This document shows, in pieces, positions 20,460 to 33,900 of a DNA stretch of 41,766 nt. The stretch is from positions 1 through 41,766 of the forward strand of contig JAWQRN010000069.1 in NCBI GenBank assembly GCA_033557685.1. Reading direction: 5' to 3'. The translations under genes were made by a program, and so were the position numbers. Each line of letters opens with the position of its first letter. The first letter of the stretch is position 1. The DNA is from Sperchopsis tessellata. Taxonomy: Eukaryota > Arthropoda > Insecta > Coleoptera > Hydrophilidae. The notes below the pieces were generated by a model that searched no databases, had not been told where the DNA came from, and saw only the letters and a list, made by a program, of their open reading frames with translations.

Positions 20460-23400
20460 TAGGCTGAATGGCTTGTGCCGAGACCAAACAAATTAAAAAA
20501 AAAAGTAAAAAGTAAATAAAACATACAAAAGAGAAACGTGACACGAAATGAGTACAATTTAAAGGGTAAAAAATATATAATTTTAGTTAACCTTATCTTC
20601 CTCGCATTCAAGGAGGCAAAATCGTCGATAATTTATATCCAAATCTATTATAATGAATTCAACTGAAAGTAAACATAAACATTATTAGCTTTTACCTTTT
20701 TTCAGTTAGAAAATCCACAGTCTGGATTGGCGAACTGTGAAGAGCGATTATGAAACTTCCTAATTAATAAATATACAAAGCAAAATAATAATTCTTTAAC
20801 TCTACTAAATATAAGCCATTTACGTTTTACGGCATCTCCATTTGGCATTATATTATACATAATATCTATGTATTACATAGGTTTACCCATAGGTGCAGTT
20901 AAAAACTTTAGCTGACCTGATCAGTTATCAACTATATACTGTTGGCTATATGTACTAGGTACTAAATATGTGTGAAAACTATACTGTCATTTAATGACTA
21001 TGGTGCTCACGATCTTCCATATTCACCCTTTACATGGCCCTGAGTGAAACTATCTATTCTACAAATAGGCCCTAATATCCCGGAAACAAATATTAGACTT
21101 GGTGGTACTCTGTGTACAAAGCAAAAGATGCTTGAAATGCTTGCAACTTTTAAATTAACCTAAAACACAAAATAGTTTACATTGACTTGCCACTTACTCT
21201 AGATAAAAAATTGTAATAATATTTTACAATCCTTTAAAATAAAAATGCAGTCCTTATTACTCCAATACCATTTTTAAACAAAGGTAACATCTTTTCTAAA
21301 AACTAATAGAAGCCAATAATTCTTTAATAAATCACAAGAAAAATCTATTGTGAGACAAATCATAATAATATTTGCTTCTTTAAAATATTATTATTATTAT
21401 AATTATTATTACAGCCAGAACATAAAATTACAAAAATCTATAGTTACTGTTAATATTTATTTGTAAAGTGGAACTTGTTCTTGATAATCATATAATCTGC
21501 ACAACATTCTGGAATGTTAGTTTCACCATTTGGCTGAATTTATTCGAGATCTTCAATATTAGATTTCGAGGTGGAAAAGGTTTTTCAATATGTACCTTCA
21601 TATTTATAAATTAATTTATACAGAGAAATATATTGAATTATCATTTTAAATGATCAACCTAGAACCAATTCAATATTAAGTCATATAACAATAAAGAAAA
21701 ACAAAATAAAAAGACATAAGTTTATTAAAATTTATTTAAAATATTAACAGAACATTATTATATTATTATAATACAACCTCCTCTACAAATATATACATTT
21801 AACAAATAATAATTATTTTTATTATTATCACTATAAAACAGGCTTATAATACCAGAATAAAAAACAAAATCATCAATCATATAAAAGGTATACAGACGAT
21901 AGATGTTACATATTAACGCTAATAATATAAAATCATCAGTACAGGTGAATATATTTGATCAGGTCAAAAAAATTAACATTTTGGGAAGTATTCAATTCAG
22001 ATATTTTATTTAAAAAATTGATGAATTGTTGATAGTTAACGGCAGTATATTTTTTTAATAAAAAAGAGTTTTGAATGGAAAACTTAATCAAATGATTCAT
22101 TTGATAGTTGATAATATACTGTTGATAACAATCAATACTTCATTTCTCTCAACAGTGCCTATCTCTAACACTATTATTATTATTAACAGTATTAGACATA
22201 CGTGTTTAAATATATTAATGAGTAATCTGGATAAAAAACAGTCCAAATATGTCATCAAACATGTTTTTTTATTTAAATCTGAATCCTTAGTCTTAAGTAT
22301 GCTGGCTTAAAACAAGTCAATAGTGTTAAGATAAAAAATGTATTATTAAATACTTATTATTTCTGATATTAATATAATATCATTCATTTTATAGTTTTAT
22401 TGCAAAGTATTATACATTTTTGTATTAATATTATATAATATGTGTTTCTATAACATGTAAATGTAAACTATTTACATTCGTAAATTCACGAGCAGCATTT
22501 CGTGAAACATAATAACATTTTACTAATTTACTAATTGCAACATTAGTATTAATACATAACTAATTATCTTTTGCATGCTGCATATTGTCAAATCTAAGAT
22601 CAAAAAAGCGAGGAGTTGAATGCACTGTACACTTTTTCAAAGAGATGCAAGTTCAGTGACATAGCAGTAGCATTCCTCAAAACATATATCTGAACCACTC
22701 ATCCACCATTTGAAATGACTTTTGGAATGCATTCTACCATTAATAAACAACATATGCCACATTGTTGACTTAAGTAGTTTGCAATAGATGTGCCAGGGAG
22801 ATAACAATATCTTCAATTTTACAATTCAAATTAGTTGCTGCAGAAGGTTGTGTAAAAATTTGTTAAAATTTCCCAAAGCGCCAACAAATTAAATTAAGTA
22901 GTATATTCACAACTATAGTTCTGCCCCATATCATTGACATGTTTGAGATCCTTTTTAAAATATAGTAAAATGTTAATTCAAATGACCCTATAACTAAACG
23001 GGTTAAAATGATAAATGCAAAAAATAAATAACAATCCAATAAGATTTACAAACCAAGATTTCAACTCTTTAAATGTAGAAGTAAAATATAAAAAAAATTT
23101 TTTCAGTATGACAGGACATCTTTGATATACTCCTTTAGAAAGGATATGATTTTTGGGTAAGATGTGTGAGGGTGGTTAAAACATTCATACAAGCAATATT
23201 AGAATGTGTAAAGTATATACCAAGGCTAGAATAGTTAAAACTAACTACAGATAAATTTTGATCACACTGAGTACTAAAACGAAATATAATTAAAAGAGAG
23301 TTCTTCTGCCTGTCTTAAGAAATACAAAATAAATAATTAAGTATTGATGAAAATGTTTTCATAGCACCCTATACAAGTTTCATATTCATAATTAACTTTA

Positions 23401-24641
23401 CCAAATCAAAGTATAAATGATTCGCGGATGATATTCCCTTACGGTCGAGGACATGGGAATAACCTAATAAGATACGTTGTTTTGCACATAAAGCATTAAT
23501 GCAGGTATCCCCCAAGGATCAATATTGGGGTCTATTTATAATTGTAGCGGCTGCTTCTATAAGCAGAGTCAAATATTGAATACTAGTTTAATTCAATACA
23601 GTGAGAATTGAATATGTGCCAATAAGTATAGTGAATTACTTGGGATTTACTATTTCTGAGGCTATGGTCACCACAAATAAAAGATTTAAGGAATATACTG
23701 AATAAAACAGCAATGGCAAGAAATTTATACTTTTTAAATTTTCACAGCGTATCCACATATTTTAAATAAGCACTGGATTTGGAAAAAAATTTGTACTACA
23801 AAAGATGCCATTCATATACTGTGCAAAGCACACCAACAAGATTCTACAAACTTTATATACATGGAAGCAAGTCAGATTATACACTATAGTAGTATTTGTA
23901 TAGTAGTAATAGGACTAAAGAATAAGTTCCTTGTGCTATAGAAATTGGCACAGAATACATAACCATCAAATTGTTTAAAATTCACCTGAAGCTGTGAATA
24001 CTCTAGATAATGGTGAGTTTATAGAAAAACTTATCAGCAAGAAACTAGTTGAAAGTGCTACTTAATACATTAAAGAATCTATGTTACGTGATTTGCGGAT
24101 GTAATGAATGCTTTCCAATTTCTCATCATAAGAGATTTTAGAACTGAAATTTAACTTTATTATTTAAATTTTAAAAGGAAGTTGTATATTACCATTTAAA
24201 ACTGACTGCTAAAGAAAAAAGATATATAGCTAAAAAACCAGCAGAACTTGACACACAGTTTAGGGAAGTACAATTTGAGAATAGTAGGAGCTAACTGAGA
24301 AAAATAAAATTGTATTCATAAAATAAAACTGATAATAAATTCATTTAGCAATAAAGCTCAGGAAGCTGAGTTCTTATGTTTTTTGGTGTATACGCCAAAT
24401 GTTCAGTGAGAGAATTAAGAGGAAGGCCTTAGAAATAAACCAGTTGGATAATGGAACAAGAGGAAAACAGTCACTATTTCTAGATAGTCTGGTGGACAAG
24501 ATTATGAAAGAGATAGACCAGTGATGGAGTTAAGGGGGATAAAATAATTCACTATTTCTTTACCAAACAGTAGAAGCGGTCAGGGTTAAGCATTCATTAT
24601 TTTCTATTTAAAATTCTAGCATTTTAAGTATGATAGGTTTT
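20460..24641. other. Very AT-rich spacer downstream of nostrin
   Basis: Mostly low-complexity A+T sequence, including a TTA-rich run at about 21388-21412. A LINE RT scrap sits at 23500-23545 (separate entry). No gene or RNA is recognised. The distal part may contain nostrin 3' UTR. Confidence 0.4.
23500..23545 (+). pseudogene. LINE RT scrap (GIPQGSILG motif)
   Basis: A plus-strand frame reads AGIPQGSILGSIYN, the highly conserved G-V-P-Q-G-S-x-L-G-P block of non-LTR reverse transcriptases. The flanks have decayed beyond reading, although RNILNKTAMARNLYFL can be read further on. Confidence 0.55.
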
Positions 24642-24647
24642 TTTATT
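24642..24647 (-). terminator. Nost: Candidate polyadenylation signal of nostrin
   Basis: AATAAA on the minus strand, about 110 bp after the stop codon. Such hexamers are common in A+T-rich DNA, so the assignment rests on position. Confidence 0.35.
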
Positions 24648-24754
24648 CCTCTGAAAAATACGTCCTTTGCTATACCAAGAAAAATGTTTATAAAAATGAG
24701 TATGCTACAAATAAAGAGTTGAAATTTTCAAAAAACCAATAATTGAAAAGTCTT

Positions 24755-24999
24755 TTAGACACTTATCGTTTCTACATATGTAGCGGGGAATATACCTACA
24801 GATCCATTGCATTCTCCTAACCACCAACCATCTTCTTGCTGCCTATAAACGGAAAGAAGATCTCCTGGTTGTAATGTTAGTTCATCTGGTAAATTTGGCG
24901 TATAGGCATATAGAGCTTTACATTTGGCAATCGGATGAACTGGTGTTTCTTCACCATTTTGAACACCTTCTGCACTACTTCCTTGTGAAGAAAATTCAT
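24755..24999 (-). CDS. Nost: nostrin last exon (SH3 domain)
   Basis: Acceptor tttctctccag|AT. It encodes EFSSQGSSAEGVQNGEETPV and then an SH3 domain of about 55 residues. All ligand-binding signatures are present: ALYAY, the DEL acidic loop, the WW pair in GWWLGE, and P..YV in FPATYVE. The stop is TAA (24755-24757). SH3 of this type binds proline-rich partners such as dynamin and N-WASP (known for nostrin). Confidence 0.92.
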
Positions 25000-27900
25000 C
25001 TGGAGAGAAAAATAATATGTAATAAAAAGGAAGCTAAATTCCATAATTTTTTTCTTTTAAATTTGAATCAATTGTTGACACTTTTACAAAATTTAAAAAA
25101 ATAAAACCACTTTTATATGTTAGGCAGAATTAAGCCTATTATAAGTTAGTTAAAGAAGCTTAGAAATGTGATAGAATAGGTTCTGCCCAACAAATAGTTA
25201 TTTTGAAGAGTTTTACCATAATTTAATTTAGAAACTCATCTTATTTGAAAGGAATGCTTTCTCAAGCAAAATCTTTTCCCCATCAGTTTCAAATAGATAG
25301 ATTGGAAGAAGTGGGCTTACAGAGTGGCCAGCAAAATCACCAGATCTAACCCTTGATTATTTCTTGTGGGATTGCTTGTAAAGCAAAATCTTGCAAATTA
25401 GACCAGCAATGTAGTGAACTTAAAATTGAAAGTACGAAGTTTCTTTCATCTTGGGAATTGTAAAGCAGTCAATGGAGGTTAATTTTCAATTGGTTAAATA
25501 AACTTTAGTAGTTTGGACTTTTCTTATTCTTATTTTTTTTTATAAAAGCACTGACAATTTTATATAGCATGTTTTTAAATATAGCACCATATAAACAAAA
25601 TTAAAAAATAGAAATAAAATATCCATAGGATCAAATCAAAGTAAATTTTTTTTCACATTTGTGAAAAAAGCATTCAATGATTTCGAAACAAATAAGAAAA
25701 TAAATAAAGGCATTTAAACAGAAATAAATGACCAATTAGAGCGAGTAAGGGCAGTGGTGTAACTAGGATTGAGTGGGCCCAGGAACAGTCCGAGAACTTC
25801 ATGCACCCAAGGCAAATATTAAAATTGCGCTCGCATGATATTTTTTTATTTACTTGAATATTTGAAGTCTATTTCTAGTTTGAGATAATCCATAAATTCT
25901 ATGGTAAGTATTAAATATACAAGAGTATTTCCCAATGGAAATATATTTGGTTAAAATAAAATAGGTACCTACTATTTATGTTAGGGTTGGGATAACTCAA
26001 TAATTAAAAGATTGATGACAAAATATTTATTAATTTATTCACTAATTACAGTAAAACCACAAACTATTATAAATTGAAAAATGTTATATATCAACAAAGT
26101 TCTTTATTATTATGAAGCTATGAATAATAACGCCTAATTGAGTCTATCATTGATCATACGTTAAAATGAATAAGTTTAATAAGAGTTAATTTGCTTAAAC
26201 TTCACTCAACACTGGCAACATCTACAGGAATTATAAAAAAAAATCTCAAAAATATTCAAATATTAGGGAGTATATTTTGCAAGCAATTCGTGTTTTTTAA
26301 ACGTTATCTCCTTGAATAATTCTGCATCAGCACCAGCAATAATTTTTTAAATTTCATATAAAAATTCCCAAGATTGGTGAAATTTGTAAGAAACTTTGTT
26401 AGATAAGTGACATGACATTATCTAAAAGTCTAAAACTCTACAATTCATTACATTTAAATTTTTCAACGTTTGTGTAACTCCAAATGAATAATGACCCATC
26501 GATATCTCGACTGCTTGATAAGTAACAAAATGTTTTTAGGTATTTACATCAATTTTTTATATTATTTTTAAAACATTTTTGGTTTAAAAAAAATTGCTTT
26601 GCTTTTTGTTTTCTTTGGTTAGTTCAACCACCTCATAAAATCATGTGGGTAATGGCGCAGTCACCATGTTTATTCTTATGCTTTCTGTGTTTAATATTTT
26701 AATATATCGCTTATTTTGGCACTTCCTATATTCAGACACTCTGGGCTTAGTGCCATATCTGACAGTACTGAGTAAACCCGGGGCAACTTTTGCATAAACC
26801 GTCCTCTCAACACCCTATAAATGAATATATGGCTGCATGGGCTCTATGCTGGCCTTGTACATCTACGTAGTTACACAGTTACAATGAGGGGCTCTTGACT
26901 CGTCTGTTCTACTACAAATAATTTGAACACTATCACCTTCAAAATACGAGAAATACACATAATAACAAGTGAGTTTAGTTAAACTTTGATAAAACTATCG
27001 AAAACAACCAGTCAATTTTCAATATGGTATCTGTGACAATTATACTAATTTTGTTTAACCTCATAGTTGTGATACTTTATATTGCCTTATCATAACCATG
27101 AAAATAAACACAATATATCACAAAACTACAAATAAATTCAGATAAAAATTAATTTGTGGAAAACAGGAACACATAACATATTAGAAGCAAAGAAATTTAA
27201 ACTATCTAACCTTGTTGTACCAGTATTAGAAAAATAATACAAATACTGTGATAACATGAAGATTCAGATTGCCATAGATACCAATTATGTATTTGTCCTA
27301 AATCACCATAGTCACCGTGATAGATTTGTTTTTAAATTTGAGATTATATGCAATTATAGAATTCAATCAATATACGAATAATATAAAAATATTGTACTGC
27401 AGTATTTATACCTCCATTAAACAATTATCTATGTGCAACAGTTGCTAACATATTTTCAAGAAGAATTTCAAATTCATATATCTAAGATATCTACTAGTCA
27501 ATTATTTTCTGTAAGTAATAAATTAAATTTATTTGTAAAGATTAATTTTTTTCATTTATCTTATATTTTAAGACAAGTATTACGTATCTAAGTAGTAGTA
27601 CCTATTCTTAGTAGTTGTTGAAGACTATAAAATTGTAGATAATATTATATGTGTTGAAACTATTTAATTATTGTTACATGTAGTAAAACTTATTTTAATT
27701 CAATTATCTATACAAATAATGTAAAAGTATCAATTTCTGGTTATTTCAGAACATTAATAAAACTATTGATTGAGTTTATGTACTTTTACAGAATAGTTAT
27801 AAATCATATCGTAGTTTGCCACATATCTACATTAAATAAAACCCTAATGTCATACAATATATTAAAGGAACCAGATTTATACGATTATGCTTCAACCAGG

Positions 27901-30900
27901 TACAGTTCATAATAAGGATACTATTAATTCTATAGATCAAATTCAAACACATGTTTAAAAATTCAAAAGTGACATTCGAAATGTTCACTGCTAATCATTG
28001 AATTAAACGGTTAAACATAACTTAATTTTATGTTTTTTACTTTGAATCCCTAGATGTACAAAGTTGTTATTGAGTTCTCCTCACACTTTTATTTTTTAGT
28101 TTATTGCTCATTTAGTTCTCACTGTATTTTTCTCAACATTTATTACTCCAGGGCAATTGTTTTCATTCTTTAATAATAGATTATACATACCAAAATCAGA
28201 ATCTGGTTGGTTAGAATTTCCATCAGCTGTACCTCTATCTGACCAATCTGGATCATGCAGATCAGCATCATTAATATCAGACTTTTCCGACTTTTCACTA
28301 AGGGGACTTTGCTCTAGTTCTCCCCATTGCTCCCGTAACCATTGTGGAACCTTAAAAGAATATTATTTTATTTATTGATTATTAACCTTCAACTTTATTT
28401 CTCAAAAATGGTGTAAATAATAACACAACATATTACCAAAATAAGTATTTAGAAATAGAAATTAAAGTTTACAAAATAAAGAAACAGTACATTCCAAAGT
28501 AATTATTATTTCCAAAGTAAATAAGCCCAAGCAACAAATTTCATGTTGCACTACAGCATCTGTATTAGTTTCATTACCGTTTGTTATTTTACTGACTATT
28601 TTCATACAGAAAATTTAGATTTAGAATCACAATGTAACATTCCAAATATTACTTTAAGAAAAAAAAGAAGATCAACAGTCAAAATGCACATCGTAAGTTC
28701 AATAAAAACAGTATTACTCTTTTCAAGTCGAGCCACTGTCAGTGCGATGTGTTGAAAGCATTTTTTGGCATGAAACTAAAAATATCTTTGTGCTGCCTAA
28801 TTGGTTGTGTGCCCAAATCAGTACTACACTGTTCATAGCTTTTCTTCGAGCATTGCAATGGTGCTGTCTGATATACACCTCCTTGTTCCTATGTATTTAA
28901 TTACCTAAAGACAGTACAACTTTTTAATGGTTATAAATTCCTAAAATCAAAAAACTTGGGAAGATGTCACTCCTGTTTATATAATACTGATCTTCAGCAC
29001 AATTGATCATAATACAAAATAGATAACCCATCTCAAATGGCTATCAATAATATCACCCAGTTAATAACCTGGATTCTGCAAGGGCTTCAGCACTATCAAT
29101 CATATTGTACCTTGAGAGAGTTAATGTCATGAATGAAAGAATATGTCATGCCTTTATGGGTTCTCTTTGTGGACGACTATGAGAAATCGTTAGATGGGGT
29201 TGAGCTTCGGTTGAGATGGGCAAGTAATCCGTATAAATGAAGTTACCTTCAACGTCTGAGACAAGAGTGTATAATTGAAGATGAACTTCCATTATACAAA
29301 GGTCATGTTCAACAGTTCTTTCCCTAGATCTAAAGTGGTGGCCGCTGGATGGGTCTGAGAAAATCGGTCACCATGGACAGAGAATTAGTTGAATAAATTG
29401 CCGTAATATAATAAAGAGCTGTACCATACAGAAACTTCGAACAATTCAAGTATGTATACTAAGCATAACATTAAGAGACCGCAAAACTGTAACTGAATAT
29501 GAGGTTATATCATATCATCAGGATAATACTATGACAAAATAATGAAATGATGAATGCTAGTCTAGCAAGATGCTGGATTGAACTTTGTGTGATATGGTGA
29601 GACCATGGCGAGAACTGATGAAAAGATATGACAATGATCAATATAAATTTATTGTCCATACATGATGATGGAAAACAGAGTTGAGTGGAGATGATTGTGG
29701 CCAGCCTACATCTGGCATTGGAGAAATACTGACAGCCTATCATGATGAGTTAATACTATTAGCTAAAGATATTTTGTTGTAAATATTATTATTATATACA
29801 TTGAAAAGTGGCAGTTTTAATTTGTCTTGGAACACTAACTAAACCACACACAATATTTTATGAGGTTTAATTAAGTTCCCTATATCTCATCAAGGTTTGA
29901 GACTAGTACATTAAGGATTCAAAGTATTTCTTCATAGGTGGTATATTTTATTTCTAAGTATCTTAATGGCTTTTATCTGTCTATTTTCAAGTTATTCTAT
30001 ATATTTGACACAGTATTGACTCAAATTTGTCTAGCATATTCCAATATTGGTACCTTTTGATTAGGTGGAAAATGCCATTTACTCAAGGTAGATTAGGGGG
30101 TTGGCACACTTTGATAAATGTGATTGCATTGAATTCGTTCATTTAATTTTAATTTCGTTTTAGCTAAGAAAACAACCAATTGAATATAATGGAATCTATG
30201 CATGAATACAATATCAGTGATGAGTGGGAAGTATATTCTGAAAAACTGGAGAAATTTTTAACAGCAAACTTTATCGATGAAGAAAGGAAAGTATCTATTC
30301 TCCTAACATTCATTGGTCAAGATACCTACAAGACCCTAAAAGATTTATGTTACCCAATATCTCCGAAGGATAAGTCTTATGAAGAGTTAAATGAACTTCT
30401 CAATGATCATTTTTCTCCAAAGGAGTCTATCTTTCACAAAAGAAGCACTTTCTATGACGCAAAACAAGAAGAGAATGAATTGGTAAATGAGTGGTACGCC
30501 AGAATCAAAACTTTCGCAGAACACTGTGATTTTGGAAGTCAAATGAATGACAAAATTAAAGATAAATTTATTACTGGTTTAAGAAAGGGAGCTCTTTATG
30601 ATAGGCTTATAAAAGAAAATCATGATAAAGAATTAAAGGATCTTGTGAATGCCGCTATGAAAACTGAAGTTGCTTTGAAACTTGTTGCTATTATAGAGAG
30701 AGATATCAGCTGTATGCCAATTTTTAATAACCAGTCACAACATAATGCAGATCTTACTACAAATACAGAAACATTAAATGGTAGTGCTAGTAATGTATGT
30801 TTAGTTTGTGGTAAAAGCAATCATAATTGTAAATATAAACATTTTAAATGTAATATATGTAAGAGAAACAAAAAGTAAAGATCACTAAAAATAAACAATT

Positions 30901-33900
30901 GTCGTAGGTAGCCACTTTCGGTAGAATAAGCACATTATGAAGTCTAGTATAGTTAAAAGACTGACAGTGTAACTTTTTTTAATTTATATAATAAAACATA
31001 AGAAACTGTCAACACCCAAAATGTCATTTACTAGTATATGTCCAGTTGGCGATACCCTGTTTGCACAAAAATATTGCTTTATATCAAAAAAATTAAATGG
31101 AAAGAAATAAGAATTGAAATTAAATTATACGGTCGTTTTCATTATTTTTTTTATGACCTATTTTGCTTCTTTTGGTCCAGTTTTAAAAAATATTTTTTTT
31201 AACAAAGGTAATTGTAATGTACTTCTATCATAAGAGATTTGTATGTTGATTTTCTTTTTGCCGAAGTTTCGCCCTTCGTTGCAAGGGATATTATCAAAAT
31301 ATGAGAAATACTAAGTGTAGGTGCCGACCAGCTTTAAAAAGTGGTAAGTGTACCACTATATATGACATATAACTCTCAGAAGCGCTAGTCAAAGAATATT
31401 CTATTACTAGAACTTCTGAGAGCCACATGTCAGTCCAGACTTTCTAGAGCTGGTCGGCACCTACATGTCTTGATAATGTACCCTGCAACAGTGGACGAAA
31501 CAAAAATAATGATATTTACTGTGGCCGTGGAAGTGGCCACGGAAGTACTGAATTAATATTACATATTATTTACACTTAAAATTTATTTATTAAATATGAC
31601 ACTTATTTTAAATTATTGAAAATGTTATGTTACTGTACATGATTATTATTATAATATATTATGAAATGTAGAAATATTTATTATAATAAATCTTACAATA
31701 ATTTAATAAGTCTGTCTACAAATATTACCAAGGGGCATTAGTCTGCTATCATATCAATATATCAAAATATGCTAGTTTTTTTTCATTTTATTTTTAATTT
31801 AAATAAGTACATTTCAAAAGCCCTATCTGGTAATATCAGATAATATAAAATTGTAAATATATAAGATTCATGTTAATTTTATTGTTTTTAAAAGTTCCCT
31901 TTTGAATTTCCCATATTTTACGATGTTCAGCTAATCTGACAGGCCATTGTATAATGTATCTCTTTCATGTGATAATATTTGTATTATGTAACACAACAAG
32001 GGTGAAATTCCAGAAAGAAACATCAACTGTCTAAAAATTATATAATCATAAATTTTGTCTATCGGTTTCGAGGCATCAAGCCTCATCCTCAGGACAAACT
32101 AATAATAAAGACAATAAAACAAAGAACAAAAGTGAAAATATCTCGAGCCGAAATGTAAGCGGCAAATATTTATAAAACAACCTCCTCAACAATATATTCG
32201 TTTGTATTATGTTCCCTTTTGTCACTGTTTGGTACTAAACTTCTTTCTTAGTTTTCTATGTTTTTTAGGTTTTATACTATTATCAATGCTTCAAACCTTT
32301 CTAATAGCTAGTAGTATGCTATAGAACAGCTTTCTCAAAACTTTCTTAGCTGCAGAGTGGAATTTTTTCGTCTTGAACCACCTTTGACATTTTAGGCACA
32401 AATAATAATTTATTAACAGTACATCTACAATGTAGATAATTCATTAATTTTTCTGCGTACCGGTATATTCGTTTAATAGCCCAGTACTGGATCACTACCC
32501 ACCATTTGGGAAACATTGCTGTGAACTATATGTACATACGTTATATTATTTTGTTTTGCGTTCATTGCAGTTGAATTTATCCCCTTGAGTTTCAAGTTCC
32601 TCAGAAATATATCATGTAGGTCAATTTGCTTTTTATATATCCTTCAAATATTATTTTTCTTTAGGCTTTTCAAAGTCTATTCCTAACAATTATTCCGACA
32701 TATTTGCTCACAGTTTCATTTAAGCTATTTATGGGTGCTTTCTAGTCAAGTCATACACCCAGTGTTAACAATATATTTTATTGGACTGACCAACAGCTCT
32801 TCTCCTTTGATCTTTAGAATCATCGTATGCCTTTTACATGATTTGTTTATGTGAATTTTATAGTAGTACTTGTGTCATTAAGGGTTAGTTTTTTAGTATT
32901 TTTCCATCTTGTAAATATCACCAGGCTTTCATTGCTGTTTATTACTGTTAGTGTTTCATTTGTGTTTCTACTTGCAATTTGTTTTTTTTTATTGTAGGCG
33001 ATTTTGTTCTATGGCTTAACACTACTCTATTTAGTTTCAATTGAAAGTTCATCGCAAATGAGGTAAGACCCTGGCTCGATCAACTCTGGCAAATCAAAAG
33101 ACTGGCGCTGTTTATTTGATAAACTGTTAGGTCCTTTATGTATATGATATATAGATATTGCCTAGTATACTTCATTTCCCTGGTGTAAAATTTGTTTACC
33201 GTCCGAGGACAATCTTAGAGTGAATATAACAAGAAAAAGTTCTTAGGATCATACAAAACTAGGCTTGAAGTTATTTAATGAACATCTGTAGCAAGAAGAC
33301 ATAGCATTTTGTCGATAAACTTTTATAGGTGGCTGTAATTAATTACAGTTTTCAATTTCTATTTTTCTGGCTTCGGACATATCTAGTAGACAGGTTCAAA
33401 ACCTTTGCAAAATTAGCAAAAAATAGGTGTATATGACACATCATCTGCTTTATTAATAAATATTATTCTGGGTTATTTCCAAATTTTAGTAAACACATTC
33501 TAATGAAAAAAGTGATTTCTGAAAATGGTTATTCAATGTATTTTCCACTGCTTGCTATAGAAATGTATAAAATACCTAATAATAAATTTATAGTCATATT
33601 TGGACTTACTCATGTAATGAGTACTGTTTCTTAAAACACTAATTTATCATTTCATTACATACCTTGAGGACACTTTGTTGAAGTCCTGATTTGTCCCGTG
33701 TGATTGTTATATGTGGTGCAAGTGGGTGACCATTTCTCGGCCTACCATCTAACTCACATAAAGCACTATGAACTTTATATCGAGCTCCTTCCAAATAGGT
33801 AAGCATGGATTTCATCTGTAAATTTAAAAAACCTTACTAAGTAAATCATGCAAGTGTATTAAGAAAATTCGAAATAAACATTGACAGTTACAGTTAGTAT

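Larger units (their letters stand above)
25000..28190. other. nostrin last intron with transposon scraps
   Basis: A 3.2-kb intron. It contains the transposase fragment at 25290-25480 and a possible hAT-like element at 25752-26882. The remainder is plain A+T-rich sequence in which I see nothing. Confidence 0.6.
28351..33662. other. Large nostrin intron (5.3 kb) with inserted repeats
   Basis: It includes the Gag-like ORF (30189-30878), the fold-back MITE (31254-31507) and a retroelement-like hairpin near 32061-32095. The stretch 28900-29760 has fewer stops than its surroundings (for example LWVLFVDDYEKSLDG near 29160) and may be a very old element, but I cannot identify it. Confidence 0.5.

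Noticed and set aside
29140..29230. FVDDYE as an RT catalytic box
   Set aside because: Neighbouring RT blocks are absent in all frames, so the match is probably accidental.
30620..30820. Minus-strand frame inside the Gag ORF
   Set aside because: It is the shadow of the plus-strand Gag-like ORF.
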